A stretch of DNA of 64,000 nucleotides from NCBI GenBank assembly GCA_033852135.1, contig JAWSVB010000006.1, positions 1-64,000 of the forward strand. The letters are read 5' to 3'. Of the stretch, positions 1 to 7,158 are shown in pieces; the first letter of the stretch is position 1; every line of letters begins with the position of its first letter. A model generated the notes under the pieces. The model worked only from the letters and a program-made list of their open reading frames with translations, was not told the DNA's origin and made no database searches. The translations under genes and the position numbers were made by a program. Source of the DNA: QZLE01 sp033852135. GTDB lineage: Bacteria > Pseudomonadota > Gammaproteobacteria > QZLD01.

Positions 1-46
1 ACCCTACAGCACTTTCCAAACCATGCTTAACCATCTCAATCATCAT
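1..46 (-). CDS. 5' end of the next ICE gene (partial)
   Basis: A strong Shine-Dalgarno (GAGGAGG), formed by the last codons of the upstream gene, sits before an ATGATG start that overlaps the upstream stop. Only about 15 codons are visible (starting MIEMVKHGLES) before the window ends, too few to assign a family. In related elements this position is held by an ICE-conserved gene, so this is probably the next cistron of the same operon. Confidence 0.45.
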   Translation of the reverse strand, partial: MMIEMVKHGLESAVG

Positions 47-1416
47 GCCTCCTCATTCTCGAATTTAAGGCCTGTTTTTGGGTCAATACCGTGCTTTTCT
101 CGCATCTCTTTTTCCCAACGTCGATCAGATTCTTTCTTAATATCTTCAGCACTCATGCCTTGCATACCTTGTTTTTTTACAGAAGTTTTAGCTAGCTGCA
201 TCTCTTTCTCAGGAACCACATAATCATATGGCTCTAAGGTTCCATCTTTTTGCTTTTTGCAGATTGAACCAAAATAAGCAAATAGGTTACGTACAGGCTC
301 ATCACGTCCTGCCTTAGCTGCTTTAAGACGGTTATCAAGATAATCAAGCATGTATTGATGGTCGTCTTCAGATAATCTAGTAACCATTCGACATATAGCC
401 TTGTTTTGTCCTTCGCTTAGCAGAGTAGGGAATTTAAGATTCTCAAATCCATGATTGTCATCGCACGAATTTTTTTCCAAATCCTCAGTAATGTAAGTTT
501 TCTTACTTACATTACTTACATTACTCCCGCGCGTAAGGGCGCCAGCCGTGTAAAGTTTTTGAAACTCAGCCGTGTTAAGATTCTTTACATGGTTGAAAAC
601 CGCATTGGACTTAGGTTTTTTATCATTTTTTGATTTCTTAACATGGTTAGCCGCTAACCCTTGATCCGTGTTAAGTTTTCCATTTTTTACCGTGTTAAAA
701 TTCTTTACATGGGTAGATGTGTTATTTTCCACCGTGTTAAGATTCTTTACATGGTCGCCCTCAGTTGTACGAGTGGCAAATTTTGAACTATTTTTTTGAA
801 TGTCCTTATATGAATTCAGCCTTCTCATTGACTGCTGAATTTGCGAAGGGCTCTCACCGATATTTATACCTGCATCTATTTGTGCTGCGATATCACTATC
901 AATTAAATTTCCAATCTCATTCAATCTAGGTGTTTTGCTTTTTTTACAGTCCTGAATAAAATCAAGGTAGTCTTGATCAAGATACATCGTATCAGCAAGA
1001 CAGAGCGGCTCATCATGTAAGGTATAGATGTTACCCACAAACTGCCCATTATTGCCTCTAACCTGATTACAAAGGGTTAGCCATCTCAACGCTCTTAAAA
1101 CCGTTGTAGATTGCGAAACAATTGGCCTTGAACACTTAAGGTATTCACATAGTAACTCTTGGTTTGGTAACATCTCTGGCTGAAGAGGGTTTGATACAGC
1201 AACCCGAATTAATTGCCAAAGATGTATTTCACGAGAGGTTAACGCTTTATCTGTGACCAATAGTCTTGGAAAAGCATCATGTACATTACCTAAGAAGATC
1301 AATGCTCCGGTTTCTTTACTACCTTCAACATTATTCTCTTTTAATTTGATTGAAGCCTGATCAATACGTTCTTTGAGAACAATAGTATTTTCAGACACAA
1401 TGATATTTTCACTCAT
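43..1416 (-). CDS. STY4528-like ICE replication/helix-turn-helix protein
   Basis: About 457 residues from the MSENII start. That start is preferred because AGGA lies six bases upstream and its ATG overlaps the previous stop (ATGA). The N-terminal part (roughly residues 30-170) looks like a winged-helix or replication-initiator-type domain, with segments such as LTSREIHLWQLIRV and CSRPIVSQSTTVLRALRWL. The middle (about 220-310) is low complexity and carries the recurring peptide HVKNxNT. The charged C-terminus ends in KHGIDPKTGLKF. The assignment rests mainly on its fixed position after ParA-ParB-DUF2857 in SPI-7-like elements, where the family is called a pathogenicity-island replication protein; biochemical function is unproven. 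The repeated segment also carries near-identical palindromic DNA (see repeat entry). Confidence 0.65.
   Translation of the reverse strand: MSENIIVSENTIVLKERIDQASIKLKENNVEGSKETGALIFLGNVHDAFPRLLVTDKALTSREIHLWQLIRVAVSNPLQPEMLPNQELLCEYLKCSRPIVSQSTTVLRALRWLTLCNQVRGNNGQFVGNIYTLHDEPLCLADTMYLDQDYLDFIQDCKKSKTPRLNEIGNLIDSDIAAQIDAGINIGESPSQIQQSMRRLNSYKDIQKNSSKFATRTTEGDHVKNLNTVENNTSTHVKNFNTVKNGKLNTDQGLAANHVKKSKNDKKPKSNAVFNHVKNLNTAEFQKLYTAGALTRGSNVSNVSKKTYITEDLEKNSCDDNHGFENLKFPTLLSEGQNKAICRMVTRLSEDDHQYMLDYLDNRLKAAKAGRDEPVRNLFAYFGSICKKQKDGTLEPYDYVVPEKEMQLAKTSVKKQGMQGMSAEDIKKESDRRWEKEMREKHGIDPKTGLKFENEEA
570..754. repeat. Three 23-bp imperfect palindromes inside the ICE coding sequence
   Basis: Near-identical 23-base units lie at 570-592, 690-712 and 732-754, differing at one position only. 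Each reads CC-x-TGT-x-AAGA-x-TCTT-x-ACA-x-GG, an interrupted dyad. Degenerate partial copies lie near 545, 641 and 665. On the coding strand they encode HVKNLNT/HVKNFNT. All synonymous positions are identical between copies, which fits either recent duplication or selection on the DNA itself (an iteron or partition site). Confidence 0.6.
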
Positions 1417-1976
1417 ATTGCATCCTGAATATCCATATTCTGGTTGTATTGCCATACGCTACTTAATGGAACGCCTGTTTCAGAACCAATAATGGTATAA
1501 AGATCAATTTGATCAATATCTTTATTAGCTCTAAGGATTTCATTAACCATATTAACTTCATGGTCAGTAAGAGTATGTGGTCGCCCGCGACCATCCTCAG
1601 TTATTCCAAGCTGGCACTTACGTTTTTTTACTTCATCACGATCCATCCCAACCAAAGCTTCCATCATCGTATGTGAAGCTCCAAGCTCGATGAGCCTTGT
1701 TAATTTGAAGTTTTTATCCGTTTCACATTTAATGTGATCTACAAGATGTCGTGCTCGTTGTGAATTAAATTTAAAGTCGGCAATAAGAGTAGGGTAGTTC
1801 CCTAGATTTCTAAGGCTACCGACTTCTAAGCGGCAAAATGAATTAACATCGTCTTTTGATACACCCATATGACTTAAAGCTTCAAAGCGTCCGTTGTCAT
1901 ATAGCTTGATCAAAAACTTAATAATCTCTTCATTTAGCTCTGCTACAGCTTTATTGTATTCATTATTAGTATTCAT
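1413..1976 (-). CDS. DUF2857-family ICE protein
   Basis: About 187 residues from MNTNNEYNK. This start is chosen because a purine-rich GGGGGAA, formed by the end of the ParB gene, lies at proper spacing and the upstream stop abuts it. The protein is soluble, with no signal or membrane segment. Its second half has a helix-turn-helix look (LIELGASHTMMEALVGMDRDEVKKRKCQLG followed by a GRGRPHTLTDHE linker). DUF2857 proteins are conserved between ParB and the STY4528 protein in ICEs of this class. They are thought to be regulators or accessory partition/replication factors, but function is unknown. Its stop overlaps the next start by ATGA, so the genes are probably translationally coupled. Confidence 0.75.
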   Translation of the reverse strand: MNTNNEYNKAVAELNEEIIKFLIKLYDNGRFEALSHMGVSKDDVNSFCRLEVGSLRNLGNYPTLIADFKFNSQRARHLVDHIKCETDKNFKLTRLIELGASHTMMEALVGMDRDEVKKRKCQLGITEDGRGRPHTLTDHEVNMVNEILRANKDIDQIDLYTIIGSETGVPLSSVWQYNQNMDIQDAI

Positions 1977-1977
1977 T

Positions 1978-3726
1978 TTATTCCCCCATTGGATATAGCT
2001 GTTTGCGAATTTCAAACAATCTATAACTATTTGTATCTAGACGCTGTATAGATTCAAAAACATCGCTATGTTGTATGCTCGTAATATACGGAGCTTGAAG
2101 ATACAGCTGAGATAGATAGTAAAATAAATCTTCATTATCTAAGTCGTCAAAAAGGAAATAGCTTTTTAACCATTCTGCAAACGATGACTCATTTAGATTA
2201 AACTGAATGTCTGCATGTTGACGAAATAATGTCGAAAGAATATAGGCTTCAGTACAAACATTTGTCGGAAGTTTAACCTGGTAAAAGTGAAGTAAATATC
2301 CTTTATGCCCTATATGGCATGTACATGTTTCTTCAAACCACTCTCTTACTTGAGGATCGTCTAATTCGTCATACCTTGAGATGTCAACATAATTACCTAA
2401 GTCAAATTGGCTAATAAGGCCTGTAATAATTGAGCAATTCTCTTCATAAATATCAATGAGAAGCTCTAATGCTTCATTTCTATTTAATGAGCCGTCATTG
2501 CCATCATTAACCTGGTTTTGTGATTTACCAGAGTTATCTAAATCAGCAGAAGAGCCTTGTTTGCGCTCTCGCATGTTGCTTATTTTTTTGATTAGCTTGT
2601 TAGATCCACTTTGGGCACTCTTACCGGAATTAATTATATTATTACTTGATTCCATGTCTTGTTGAGCACCATCTTTTTTTGAAGATGTTCCAGGAATAGT
2701 AAACTTAGTAATATTAGAATCAGGCTTATGGTTTAAAATAGAATCTGTAGGATCAGCGCCCTTGGTTTTCATCAACCTTGTAAGTTCAGCCTGAATTGAA
2801 GAAGGGGTATGATCTAAAGCCTTTGCAATACGTGTTTCTAATTTGTCTGCTAGTTCATCAATACTAAACACTTCACCATCACATTCTCGCAAAGCTGTTT
2901 GCCAGATAGGTATCCAACCATCATGATTTTTATCCTCTGCTTCAGCATGTTCCCAGAGGGTTTGTATGGCATTTTGATATTTACGAATTGCTTTTACAAC
3001 ACCAATTCCCATACCTTCCCAAAGGGCAATAGGTATAAAGTCATTCAGCTTATTTACAGCATATTCATAACGAGAAATAGCTCCATCGTTTGCAGGCCAA
3101 CCTTTTTCTTTAATTTTTGCAGCAAGTTCACGACCTGAAAGCTGACGATTTTCAATAGACTCAAATAGTTCACGAAAGCGCACAACTGCGTTTGCACGCT
3201 CGATAAATTTCATTTCACCACGTAACTCGTTTTCAGTTACGTGTCCAGCTAACAGGTCTATTTCAGACTCAACCTCAGACTTGCTTTCATCCCATGGGGT
3301 AAATTTACATGTGACTTGGAAGAACTTTGATCGTTCCTCATAAAGCTCAAGAATAATTTGTTGTTTATCAGCTTTATCGCTATTTGATACATCAGCTATT
3401 TGACGATCTATCTCCTCAACAAGCTCATTTATGATTTCAAGACGGGTATTGCCACCGTCTTTTATCATAAACTTGTCTTCACCAGGTCTTTGAGTAACAT
3501 TTGGAGCATGTTCAAGCCCTACTGCTTTAATAGATTCTTTTATTTCATAGTACTTTGGGTTTTGGGTCTGACGAGGGTTGTAATCGTATGGTCTTAATTG
3601 ATCTAATGAGATATTGATTAACATCTCTTCATTTGGAGCACCAAGAACTGTATCAGACTCAAATGTTTCTGGTTTTAGAAAATCTTTCAGTTCATCTTTA
3701 GATAGTTTTTTATTTTTTAGAGCCAT
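1978..3726 (-). CDS. ParB-family partition protein of the ICE
   Basis: About 582 residues. The N-terminal ParB/Srx-type nuclease-fold domain (about residues 35-200) contains LRPYDYNPRQTQN and the motif VTENELRGEMKFIERA, which corresponds to the ParB region that precedes the DNA-binding helices. A helix-turn-helix segment follows (LSGRELAAKIKEKGWPANDGAISRYEYAVNKL, about 195-230). The C-terminal half is acidic and less conserved, as in long ICE-type ParB proteins. The second ATG (3726) is preferred because GAGGG is correctly spaced from it. It overlaps the end of the ParA gene, so ParA and ParB are co-translated. The likely role is element maintenance together with ParA. Confidence 0.8.
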   Translation of the reverse strand: MALKNKKLSKDELKDFLKPETFESDTVLGAPNEEMLINISLDQLRPYDYNPRQTQNPKYYEIKESIKAVGLEHAPNVTQRPGEDKFMIKDGGNTRLEIINELVEEIDRQIADVSNSDKADKQQIILELYEERSKFFQVTCKFTPWDESKSEVESEIDLLAGHVTENELRGEMKFIERANAVVRFRELFESIENRQLSGRELAAKIKEKGWPANDGAISRYEYAVNKLNDFIPIALWEGMGIGVVKAIRKYQNAIQTLWEHAEAEDKNHDGWIPIWQTALRECDGEVFSIDELADKLETRIAKALDHTPSSIQAELTRLMKTKGADPTDSILNHKPDSNITKFTIPGTSSKKDGAQQDMESSNNIINSGKSAQSGSNKLIKKISNMRERKQGSSADLDNSGKSQNQVNDGNDGSLNRNEALELLIDIYEENCSIITGLISQFDLGNYVDISRYDELDDPQVREWFEETCTCHIGHKGYLLHFYQVKLPTNVCTEAYILSTLFRQHADIQFNLNESSFAEWLKSYFLFDDLDNEDLFYYLSQLYLQAPYITSIQHSDVFESIQRLDTNSYRLFEIRKQLYPMGE

Positions 3727-3728
3727 GA

Positions 3729-4598
3729 TCATTTCCCTCTAAACGCTGGTATAACAGGCTCAGTGCCTATTAGTTCAGGGCATAATTCATGTACTAATGA
3801 CAACATTGTCTCTAATGCACACGGAGTAGGACTTCCATTTATTCTTTTACGCTCAACTCTGTGAACTGGCTGACGTAAACCGCAAGCTTTATTGTACGCA
3901 GCCATATCTGGTATCAAGGTATCCATTATTGATATCTCAAATTCAGAACCATGAATGGTTCCGCTTTCAAACTCACAACGTATCTCTTCAATAACAGCCT
4001 TGTTATCATTAGTTCTATCTTTAGCATTGAAAAAAACTTTGGTTGGAGGAATGCTATACATGTTTTCCATAAGCTTTGGAGGTTTAACCCGATTTAATGT
4101 ACGGATAAATCCACGGGAAAACTCTCTTGCAGGTTTATAATCTGGACTCAATGGAGCCAAAAGAACATCTGCACTTACAATTACAGATTCTTGAAGCTCA
4201 GATTTGCTTACGCCTTCAGAATCAATAAGTATGTAGTCATAATCCCCAGACTCACTAATTTCATTAACTGAGTTGGCAAGATAAAGAAAGTGGGTTGATC
4301 CTTGGCGAAGCCAAGTTATAAGAGTTAAATCTGGATCATTAGATAAGATAATATCCAGATTTTTAATAGAGGTTTTTGAAATACACTCTTTCGCTAATCC
4401 TAAAGTAATGAACTCTATAAGACCGTGTTGAGATTGTTGAGTTATTTCGTAGTGAGATGATAAACTTGGCTGAAAATCTGAATCGATTAGCAGAACTTTT
4501 TTGCCCATATCGGCAAGAATTCCACCTAAATTTGCAGTAAATGTTGTTTTTCCAACACCACCTTTGGTGTTAACAATTGCGAATATTTTACAAGACAT
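3729..4598 (-). CDS. ParA/Soj-family ATPase of the ICE
   Basis: About 289 residues from MSCKIF, with AGGGAG six bases upstream; a TTG start 18 bases earlier is less likely. The deviant Walker A box NTKGGVGKTTFTANLG is at residues 8-23 with its signature lysine. The switch/Walker B regions are LIDSDFQPS and DYILIDSEGVSKSELQESV. This is the first gene of the element next to the tRNA. In ICEs of this type the Soj/ParA protein is encoded at one extremity and helps keep the excised element. No promoter was assigned with confidence in the 84 bases to the tRNA. Confidence 0.85.
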   Translation of the reverse strand: MSCKIFAIVNTKGGVGKTTFTANLGGILADMGKKVLLIDSDFQPSLSSHYEITQQSQHGLIEFITLGLAKECISKTSIKNLDIILSNDPDLTLITWLRQGSTHFLYLANSVNEISESGDYDYILIDSEGVSKSELQESVIVSADVLLAPLSPDYKPAREFSRGFIRTLNRVKPPKLMENMYSIPPTKVFFNAKDRTNDNKAVIEEIRCEFESGTIHGSEFEISIMDTLIPDMAAYNKACGLRQPVHRVERKRINGSPTPCALETMLSLVHELCPELIGTEPVIPAFRGK

Positions 4599-4682
4599 GA
4601 CGACTCCCTGTATCAAAAATGTGAATGATTTTCGATAAGGTGGGAGTGTAACGTCTGATTTTCAATAGAAAAATTTGAAAAA

Positions 4683-4700
4683 TGGAGCTGGCGATGGGAC
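4683..4700. other. Probable ICE attachment site in the tRNA 3' end
   Basis: The CCA and T-arm end of tRNA-Thr is where tyrosine-recombinase ICEs of this class cross over. Only one copy lies in the window, so the exact core cannot be defined. A matching 3'-tRNA repeat is expected at the far end of the element. Confidence 0.5.
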
Positions 4701-4758
4701 TCGAACCCGCGACCGGCTGATTACAAATCAGCTGCTCTACCAACTGAGCTACGCCAGC
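4683..4758 (-). tRNA. tRNA-Thr (TGT)
   Basis: A 76-base cloverleaf including an encoded CCA. The acceptor stem is GCTGGCG/CGCCAGC. The D-loop is TAGCTCAGTTGGTAGAGC, the anticodon arm CTGATTTGTAATCAG carries anticodon TGT, and the T-arm is GGGTTCGAGTCCC. Its 3' end faces the ICE, and the intact gene shows that the element's end restores the tRNA. In many gammaproteobacteria this tRNA is first of a Thr-Tyr-Gly-Thr-tuf cluster following coaA/coaX. Here the cluster is interrupted immediately after it. Confidence 0.95.
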
Positions 4759-4823
4759 TCATACCCGACTGCTGCGAGAGCGGGTATAATATTAGCTCTC
4801 TATTTAAAATGCAATTACTTTTT

Positions 4824-4970
4824 TTAGTTTTTTTGCTCGTGTAGAAGAACTAGATTCCCTCTATCTACCTTATAGGTGTAACTGATATCAGCATCGCTCT
4901 TTTCAAAGAATCCTTGCCAAACCATTAATCCTATATTTATCACTACGATAAGTGCTAAAAGTACCTTCAT
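4824..4970 (-). CDS. 48-residue single-pass membrane miniprotein downstream of coaX
   Basis: A short reading frame begins MKVLLALIVVINIGLMVWQG. It has an N-terminal hydrophobic helix (residues 3-21), then a short polar tail with the acidic segment FFEKSDADISYTYKVDRGN. An AAGGA Shine-Dalgarno lies at good spacing, 17 bases after coaX on the same strand, so it is probably co-transcribed. I recognise no family. In other gammaproteobacteria a longer SPOR-domain or similar membrane protein can follow coaX, and this could be a relict of one. Confidence 0.5.
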   Translation of the reverse strand: MKVLLALIVVINIGLMVWQGFFEKSDADISYTYKVDRGNLVLLHEQKN

Positions 4971-4987
4971 GCTATTCCTTTACTTCT

Positions 4988-5761
4988 TTATTGCTTCTTA
5001 TTACTATTTTGAGCAATCGCTGCTAATCCCTGCAGTATCAAGTCTGTAACCAGGGTATATCTGGCGGGAAGATGCGGCACTAGCTTCTGCGCGTCTCCTC
5101 CTGTAATAAGATAGTCTATTTTACTATCGTCATCCAGTGCTAATCTTTGCTCTATCTGCTGTATCAGACCGACTAATGACCAGATGGTTCCACTAGCTAT
5201 GGCATCTTGAGTATTATCAGCCACTGTGGAAATTTTAGCTTCTTCAACCAGCATCAAACGTTCAGTGTTTTTGCTTAATGAGTTGCGCATAAGAGATAGG
5301 CCAGGGGAGATGATACCCCCTAGGTGTTTTCCATCTGCAGCAACTGCATCAATGGTAATGGCGGTACCCGCATCAACTACGAATACTCCATGACCTGGCT
5401 TTGCTTGCGTATAAGCTCCTATAAGCGCTACCCAACGATCAACACCTAATAAAGCTGGTTGATTATAACCATTGATTAAGTTATTAAACTGTGAAGAAGA
5501 TCTCACCATCTGCACCGGCACAGCAAATATGCTCTGCAGCTGCTTCTTTATCCGTTGCGAGTTTAGGTCATCGGTTACCGCACTGACGAGGATAGAGCTT
5601 AGGTTTACAGGAGGGACAATCTGCTGCAGTGTTTCCGCTTCTATCTGACTACCATGTTCTAGCACTCCGTGGCCAACCAGCTCTTTTCTTGCTGATGCTT
5701 GAAGAGAGTAATGAGCCCACTTTATGCGGGTGTTACCTATGTCGATTAGGAGTGTGTTCAT
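4988..5761 (-). CDS. coaX: Type III pantothenate kinase
   Basis: 257 residues, normal length. It phosphorylates pantothenate, the first step of CoA synthesis, and is cytoplasmic. Visible family motifs are the N-terminal phosphate loop LLIDIGNTRIKWA, the pantothenate-site segment GVDRWVALIGA, the catalytic-region GVFVVDAGTAITIDAV, GGIISPGLSLM and the C-terminal ITGGDA. Type III enzymes do not respond to CoA feedback and need a monovalent cation. It lies upstream of tRNA-Thr as coaA or coaX does in relatives. Confidence 0.96.
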   Translation of the reverse strand: MNTLLIDIGNTRIKWAHYSLQASARKELVGHGVLEHGSQIEAETLQQIVPPVNLSSILVSAVTDDLNSQRIKKQLQSIFAVPVQMVRSSSQFNNLINGYNQPALLGVDRWVALIGAYTQAKPGHGVFVVDAGTAITIDAVAADGKHLGGIISPGLSLMRNSLSKNTERLMLVEEAKISTVADNTQDAIASGTIWSLVGLIQQIEQRLALDDDSKIDYLITGGDAQKLVPHLPARYTLVTDLILQGLAAIAQNSNKKQ

Positions 5762-5846
5762 GGTTTATTGTAAAGAGCGAAAGATTTTTCGCCCCTACAG
5801 GCTTTCCTAGTTAACTAATTAAAAGTGCCTAAATCTCATTGTTTTT

Positions 5847-5898
5847 ACTTAATTTTTCTTGCCCCTTCGGCTACGCTCAGGAATCTTTAAAATTAAGT
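5847..5898. repeat. Hairpin repeat with CCCTTCGGCTACGCTCAGG loop (copy 1)
   Basis: Arms ACTTAATTTT (5847-5856) and AAAATTAAGT (5889-5898) flank the sequence found in other copies at 29169-29215 and 55146-55234. It lies in the 250-base gap between hslO and coaX. The gap's other notable content is a second REP-like stretch near 5967-6000 (GGGCCTTCGCTGGTATGACG); no gene was seen. Confidence 0.7.
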
Positions 5899-6012
5899 CC
5901 AAAATCAATAACCGCCTTCCTAAATCATATCCAATAATACTTTCCAGCAATTAGCAATATTTTCCCCGGACACTAGTGGGCCTTCGCTGGTATGACGGGC
6001 TGTTTTTGATAT

Positions 6013-6900
6013 TTACTGCTTAGTCTCTGGAGTCTTATGCGTGTTGCCATGATTAAATAGATATTCCACGTCTATGGTGTCGAAAATATATTTCTCTTTG
6101 CAATATTCACAATCAACTTCAACATTGCCTTTCTCTTCAATCAACTTTTTCAGATCTTCAATTCCAATCGATTTCAGCACCGCCTCAAGTTTTTCGCGCG
6201 AACATGAACATTTGAACTCAATGGTAGTTGGCTCAAACAGACGAATATCTTCTTGATTAAACAGGCGATGAATTAGATCCTCGACCGATAGTTGCGATAA
6301 CTCTTCAGGAGTAATTGTAGATGCAAGCTGTGACATACGCTCCCAGGCATCCTCATCTTTAACTCCTTCCTCACTAGCAGGAAGCTTTTGCAGAAACAGG
6401 CCTGCCGCAGTTTCATCATTTGCAGTTAAATAGACTTTAGTTGCTAGCTGTTCCGAGCTCTTAAAGTACTCCTCAAATGCATCAGCTATCTTTTCACCAT
6501 GCAGTTGTACCACACCTTGATAGCGCTCTTTATCGCCATCTGGTTCAATAGTTATAGCTATATAGGCTTTGCCCACCATCTGTTCGAGACTGAGACCATC
6601 AAGTTCTCCTTCCCACTTGGCTGTGCTGCGAATCTGATGATCGCTACTACATTGCACCAATATCAAAGAGATAGGTCCTTCACCCTGAACCTGCACATTT
6701 AGCTTACCTTTAATCTTTACCGTAGCCGCTAAGAGCGCAGTTGCTGCCATCATCTGCCCCACCAACTCTTTCAGTGGTTGCGGGTAATCACTGTTTTTTA
6801 CAGCCTGCATATAGGAATCATCCAGATGGACTATTTCACCACGAACATCAGTTTTATCGAAAATGAAACGCTGTAGACTGTCTTTTAATCTTTCTGTCAT
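6013..6900 (-). CDS. hslO: Hsp33 redox-regulated holdase chaperone
   Basis: 295 residues, typical of the family. The N-terminal substrate-binding domain includes VKGKLNVQVQGEGPISL and QRFIFDKTDVRGEIV at the start. The C-terminal zinc switch has four cysteines in the order CSC (about residue 234) and CEYC (about 266), that is CxC...CxxC. In this family oxidation releases zinc and activates chaperone binding of unfolded proteins in the cytoplasm. It appears monocistronic; hslR and pckA, its common neighbours, are absent. Confidence 0.96.
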   Translation of the reverse strand: MTERLKDSLQRFIFDKTDVRGEIVHLDDSYMQAVKNSDYPQPLKELVGQMMAATALLAATVKIKGKLNVQVQGEGPISLILVQCSSDHQIRSTAKWEGELDGLSLEQMVGKAYIAITIEPDGDKERYQGVVQLHGEKIADAFEEYFKSSEQLATKVYLTANDETAAGLFLQKLPASEEGVKDEDAWERMSQLASTITPEELSQLSVEDLIHRLFNQEDIRLFEPTTIEFKCSCSREKLEAVLKSIGIEDLKKLIEEKGNVEVDCEYCKEKYIFDTIDVEYLFNHGNTHKTPETKQ

Positions 6901-6978
6901 GATGTTGCTCTGTTAGTTTTTAATTGTTCTTCAGTTAATTTTAACTACTTTATTTAGTTTTTCTCAACACAGTGCTCA

Positions 6979-7053
6979 AATCAATGGGGTCAGAGCCTTT
7001 GATTTTGCCTTCGCTATCGCTCAGAATCAACAGAATACCGACCCCAGTTGATT
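6979..7053. repeat. Diverged hairpin repeat with GGGGTC/GACCCC stem
   Basis: AATCAA-TGGGGTC before 6992 pairs with GACCCC-AGTTGATT around 7040-7053. The loop region GCCTTCGCTATCGCTCAG resembles the loop of the CCCTTCGGCTACGCTCAGG family, so this is a likely distant member. Confidence 0.5.
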
Positions 7054-7060
7054 CATTTTG

Positions 7061-7133
7061 TCATTCCCACGAAGAGCGTGGGAACGACAAGGAACCTAGA
7101 ACACATGGATTCCCGCCTGCGCAGGAATGACGT
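7061..7133. repeat. REP-like double hairpin (TCATTCCCACG...CGTGGGAACGA)
   Basis: Two adjacent imperfect hairpins: CATTCCCACG with CGTGGGAACG, then ATTCCCGCCTGCGCAGGAAT. This is the widespread intergenic repeat class seen downstream of genes in many proteobacteria. Here it lies just downstream of gatB. Confidence 0.6.
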
Positions 7134-7158
7134 CCTTTTTAGTACTTTATACCCTATT

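Larger units (their letters stand above)
1..4682. mobile_element. End of an integrative conjugative element (ICE) at tRNA-Thr
   Basis: Five minus-strand genes, tightly packed with ATGA-type overlaps, read away from a tRNA gene: ParA, ParB, a DUF2857 protein, an STY4528-like protein and the start of one more. From knowledge of the family, this order is the partition/replication end of SPI-7/PFGI-1/ICEclc-type elements, which insert at tRNA 3' ends. The ParA gene starts 84 bases from the tRNA-Thr 3' end. The rest of the element lies to the left of the window, so integrase, conjugation genes and cargo are not visible. The right boundary is inferred from the tRNA; the second att repeat is out of view. 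Confidence 0.85.

Noticed and set aside
540..760. The palindromic repeats as a CRISPR array
   Set aside because: Units are few, irregularly spaced (120 and 42 bases), lie in an open reading frame and no cas genes are nearby.
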